Shown: positions 5,114 to 6,898 of the stretch, in pieces
How positions within the stretch are numbered: the first letter of the stretch is position 1
How the letters are laid out: every line of letters begins with the position of its first letter
NCBI GenBank assembly: GCA_036759125.1
Contig: DAIOVG010000145.1
Location: 1-6,898, forward strand
DNA length: 6,898 nt
Direction of reading: 5' to 3'
Origin: CAXXOK01 sp036759125
Lineage (GTDB): Bacteria; Bacillota; Clostridia; Christensenellales; Aristaeellaceae
The notes under the pieces: model-generated
The model's database searches: none
Seen by the model: the letters and a program-made list of their open reading frames with translations, nothing else
Told to the model about the DNA's origin: nothing
Program-made: the position numbers and the translations under genes

Positions 5114-6214
5114 TTGCCGATCAGGAAAAATGAAGCCATATGGATTGAAAACCGACAGCTCTGGCGTATCCATGTGCAAAAGGATGGGCGGCGTAAGTCG
5201 TTTTATTCGTCCATCAAAGGCCGTAAAGGTAAGATCGCCTGTGAGCGCAAAGCTGACGCCTGGCTGGAAGAACAAGTCGATTTTTTGTCGAACCCGCGTC
5301 TGGATGAGCTTTGGGCCGATCACTTAAAAGAGGTCAAGCGCACCACCAGCGAGGCTAATTATATAAAAATTGAATCAATCGGCCGGTTATACCTACTCCC
5401 GGAACTGGGAAACCGGCGTATTGCATCTATCACCATTCAGCACTGGCAAAACTGCATCACCGCGGCCGGCGAGAAGGGATTGTCAAAGAAAACATGTGAA
5501 AATATACGCGGAACAATCACGTCTTTGTATCGCTATACCAGGAAAAACCGTGTGGATATGGAGCGCCCAGAGTTGCTGGCCATCCCGCGTAACGCACCGG
5601 TGGGAGAGCGGAAGATCCTGCAGCCGGATCAGTTGAAAACGCTCTTCCGTGTTGACCATATCACGCATTGGGGAAAGCAGGAGAGATGCTTCTATATCCA
5701 TGCCTGGCGGTTCATCGTGCTCACCGGGTTACGCCGTGGCGAGCTGTGCGGCCTGCAATGGGAAGATATCCAGGACAACGTTCTGCACATCAAACGGTCC
5801 ATTTCCTCAACCCAAAAAGTGACTCAAGGCAAGAACGAGAATGCCCAACGCTACATTGTCCTCTCTAGCCTTATGTTGGCTGAGATTGAGGCGCAGAAGG
5901 CATTGTTAAAAAAAGCCGGGATTATATCCCCCTGGATTTTTCCGTCACCCGCTGGTAGCGTGATAAATACAAATAACTTATATAACCAGTGGCAATCTTA
6001 CCGTGAACAGCACGGTATCGAAAGCAGTATACACGAGCTCCGGCATACTATGATTTCCGTGGTGAAGTCGGATATACCGGAACCCTTACTAAAGCCAATG
6101 GTCGGGCATTCTGCCGCTATGGATACCGGTATCTACCAACATGTGGTCGACGGCGATGCCGAGAGGGCGTCCATAATGGTTGACAATGTGTTCCAAAGAA
6201 TACTCGATCTGTAA
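5114..6214 (+). CDS. int: Tyrosine recombinase, phage integrase
   Basis: 366 residues from the TTG at 5114, preceded by GAAGGTG; the start lies 15 bases after the 65-residue gene. Residues 8-52 (WIENRQLWRIHVQKDGRRKSF, then GRKGK) resemble the AP2-like arm-binding domain. Residues about 60-155 form the SAM-like core-binding domain, and 165-350 the catalytic domain. All the catalytic residues expected are visible: Arg207 in TGLRRGE, probable Lys240, His307 and Arg310 in HELRH, His332 in GHS, and nucleophile Tyr341 in YQHV. The enzyme would integrate the element at attB and, with a helper, excise it. It lies at the end of the element and reads outward, so the attachment site is expected just downstream. 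Nothing indicates that it is broken. Confidence 0.95.
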   Translation: MPIRKNEAIWIENRQLWRIHVQKDGRRKSFYSSIKGRKGKIACERKADAWLEEQVDFLSNPRLDELWADHLKEVKRTTSEANYIKIESIGRLYLLPELGNRRIASITIQHWQNCITAAGEKGLSKKTCENIRGTITSLYRYTRKNRVDMERPELLAIPRNAPVGERKILQPDQLKTLFRVDHITHWGKQERCFYIHAWRFIVLTGLRRGELCGLQWEDIQDNVLHIKRSISSTQKVTQGKNENAQRYIVLSSLMLAEIEAQKALLKKAGIISPWIFPSPAGSVINTNNLYNQWQSYREQHGIESSIHELRHTMISVVKSDIPEPLLKPMVGHSAAMDTGIYQHVVDGDAERASIMVDNVFQRILDL

Positions 6215-6241
6215 AACGCTGGGGAGCGGCACAGTGTTTTT
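6213..6241 (+). terminator. Weak candidate terminator after the integrase
   Basis: AAAACGCT (6213-6220) can pair with AGTGTTTT (6233-6240), with one G-U pair, around a 12-base loop, followed by T at 6241. It overlaps the integrase stop codon. The stem is AT-rich and the call is tentative. Confidence 0.35.
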
Positions 6242-6247
6242 AATACA

Positions 6248-6280
6248 AAACGCCCGTGTTGCATTTTTTCATAGGCGTTT
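6248..6280. repeat. Inverted repeat downstream of the integrase, possible attachment-site element
   Basis: Arms AAACGCC (6248-6254) and GGCGTTT (6274-6280) with a 19-base centre. AAAACGC also occurs at 6213-6219, making a direct repeat. The repeats are 33 bases downstream of the integrase stop, a place where tyrosine-integrase core or arm sites often lie. The other end of the element is not in the window, so no att core can be confirmed. Confidence 0.3.
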
Positions 6281-6441
6281 GATATTGAATAATTTGGCCA
6301 AGGCTCACGGACTTGATCATCACACGGTGGTATAGGCATGTAGGAGTGAATAAATACCATAATACATGGTTGAGCTGTACGGAGTTGCAGGTGTATTGGA
6401 GGGAAGAACAGAAGAAAAGGAGATGGACAACATTAATTGAA

Positions 6442-6485
6442 TGTAACACAATGGTAACATAAATGTAATTTTTTAGGTGTATTAT
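6442..6485 (+). promoter_or_regulatory. Pho-box-like promoter
   Basis: TGTAACA (6442-6448), GGTAACA (6453-6459) and TGTAAT (6464-6469) begin exactly 11 bases apart. A TATTAT -10 (6480-6485) follows 10 bases after the third repeat, and no normal -35 is present. This geometry matches PhoB/PhoP activated promoters, in which the boxes replace the -35. Activation by a phosphate regulator is inferred. Confidence 0.45.
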
Positions 6486-6490
6486 ATAGA

Positions 6491-6584
6491 TACAGCTTCT
6501 ACAATCTTGTGGAAGGATAGTACTATGGTACACAATGGCCTGGTGTTAAACCACGCGGAAGGCGGCTACGGCCGCCTTTTTTTT
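6491..6584 (+). ncRNA. Candidate small RNA or leader of about 93 nt
   Basis: It is bounded by the promoter-like sequence ending at 6485 and the terminator at 6559-6584. A hairpin sits near the 5' end, with arms CTTCTACA (6496-6503) and TGTGGAAG (6508-6515), one G-U pair and an ATCT loop. The perfect palindrome ATAGTACTAT (6517-6526) follows. A GGAAGG ribosome binding site with an ATG at 6525 opens a 26-codon reading frame that runs through the terminator, so a translated peptide is less likely than an RNA. No known RNA family is recognised. Confidence 0.35.
6559..6584 (+). terminator. Strong intrinsic terminator, plus strand
   Basis: An 8-bp GC-rich stem, AAGGCGGC (6559-6566) and GCCGCCTT (6571-6578), with a TACG loop; the right arm runs into T at 6577-6584. 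On the minus strand no T-tract follows. The stem contains the stop codon of the DUF3800 gene on the opposite strand. Confidence 0.85.
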
Positions 6585-6898
6585 GGCAGCTTTATTAATC
6601 CATAATTTAGCCTGCCTTCATTGAAGCCAAAGATTTTTGGCTTTACTGCTTCAAAGATATCAGAGCTTCTCCCAGTAGATAGGAATTGATAAATTGGATA
6701 AGCTATAATATCTGCCAATTCTAAGCAATAGTATGAGCGTCTGCAATCAGATTTTACCCATTTGTCATTAAAATATACACCTGCAATGCAATCGAACTCG
6801 TGGTCTCGCGAATACTCCGTTCCATTTGAAAGTAACTCAATAATTGATTTATGAAGGGTATGATCTTCATTGTTTTTCCTGCTTTCGAATATAATAAT
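6566..6898 (-). CDS. DUF3800 domain protein, C-terminal part (cut by the right window edge)
   Basis: The minus strand is open for 110 codons from the window edge to TAG at 6566-6568. Visible are IIIFESRKNNEDHTLHKSI at the left, GVYFNDKW in the middle, then CLELADIIAYPIYQFLSTGR and FGFNEGRLNYGL. The ES..NNED, YFN.KW and LELADIIAYPIY patterns match the C-terminal half of DUF3800 proteins, a widespread family of unknown function with a presumed RNase H-like fold. The N-terminal part, where the acidic D.S motif lies in the family, is outside the window. By hand count 6601-6780 is about 34% G+C, well below the early phage genes, so this is host DNA or separately acquired cargo. The stop codon sits in the stem of a terminator for the opposite strand. 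Confidence 0.8.
   Translation of the reverse strand: MIIFESRKNNEDHTLHKSIIELLSNGTEYSRDHEFDCIAGVYFNDKWVKSDCRRSYYCLELADIIAYPIYQFLSTGRSSDIFEAVKPKIFGFNEGRLNYGLIKLPKKRRP

Larger units (their letters stand above)
6215..6565. other. Gene-free interval of about 350 bases holding hairpins and a candidate RNA unit
   Basis: No reading frame here has a good start, ribosome binding site and family resemblance together. What it holds is the candidate integrase terminator, an inverted repeat (6248-6280), a small palindrome ACCAT-N5-ATGGT (6356-6370), a Pho-box-like promoter (6442-6485), a hairpin (6496-6515) and a terminator that begins at 6559. The phage attachment site should lie in or near this stretch. 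Confidence 0.6.

Noticed and set aside
6240..6533. A 97-codon minus-strand frame after the integrase
   Set aside because: It has no ribosome binding site, an odd hydrophobic and Cys-rich composition, and it lies across the hairpins and promoter-like sequence.
1..6898. tRNA, rRNA, CRISPR arrays or insertion sequences
   Set aside because: No cloverleaf, regular spacer-repeat series, transposase or terminal inverted repeats were seen by eye on either strand.

Overview
The window looks like the right-hand end of an integrated temperate phage (or phage remnant) of a Gram-positive host, most likely a Clostridia-type member of the Bacillota. The reasons are strong AGGAGG-type ribosome binding sites, tight leftward packing of early genes, TTG and GTG starts, sigma-A promoters with 17-bp spacers, and tailed-phage protein families. 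I cannot name the species.

Layout from left to right. Positions 1-685 (minus strand) hold part of a terminase large subunit that has lost its N-terminal ATP-binding part. It is joined directly to the 3' end of a Sak4-like phage ATPase gene (655-1752). Continuing upstream on the minus strand are a Rad50/SMC-like ATPase (1753-3042), an exported protein with two SH3-like repeats (3125-3592), a small Cro-like HTH protein (3683-3898) and a 46-residue protein (3925-4065). Together these form the early (lytic) operon, read leftward from a strong promoter at 4098-4126. A divergent promoter (4138-4166) drives a small single-domain repressor (4192-4554). Facing the repressor, and sharing a bidirectional terminator with it, is a 48-residue protein (4570-4716). 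Its promoter (4760-4788) is followed at once by a LexA/SOS-box-like sequence. A rightward promoter (4826-4854) drives a 65-residue protein and a tyrosine integrase (4901-6214). From 6215 to 6565 there is no convincing gene, but there are hairpins, a Pho-box-like promoter and a strong terminator that could define a short RNA. The right edge (6566-6898, minus) is the C-terminal part of an AT-rich DUF3800 gene, which is either host DNA or cargo.

How the parts may work together: the single-domain repressor has no self-cleavage domain, so DNA damage must reach the lysogeny switch by another route. The SOS-box-controlled 48-residue protein next to it is the natural candidate for a LexA-controlled antirepressor or induction factor. 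The early operon would then make recombination ATPases and an exported SH3 protein. The ATPase-terminase junction suggests a large internal deletion (or an assembly misjoin) that removed the rest of the replication genes, the small terminase and the terminase ATPase motor. As read, the element can probably integrate and regulate itself but could not package DNA with its own terminase.
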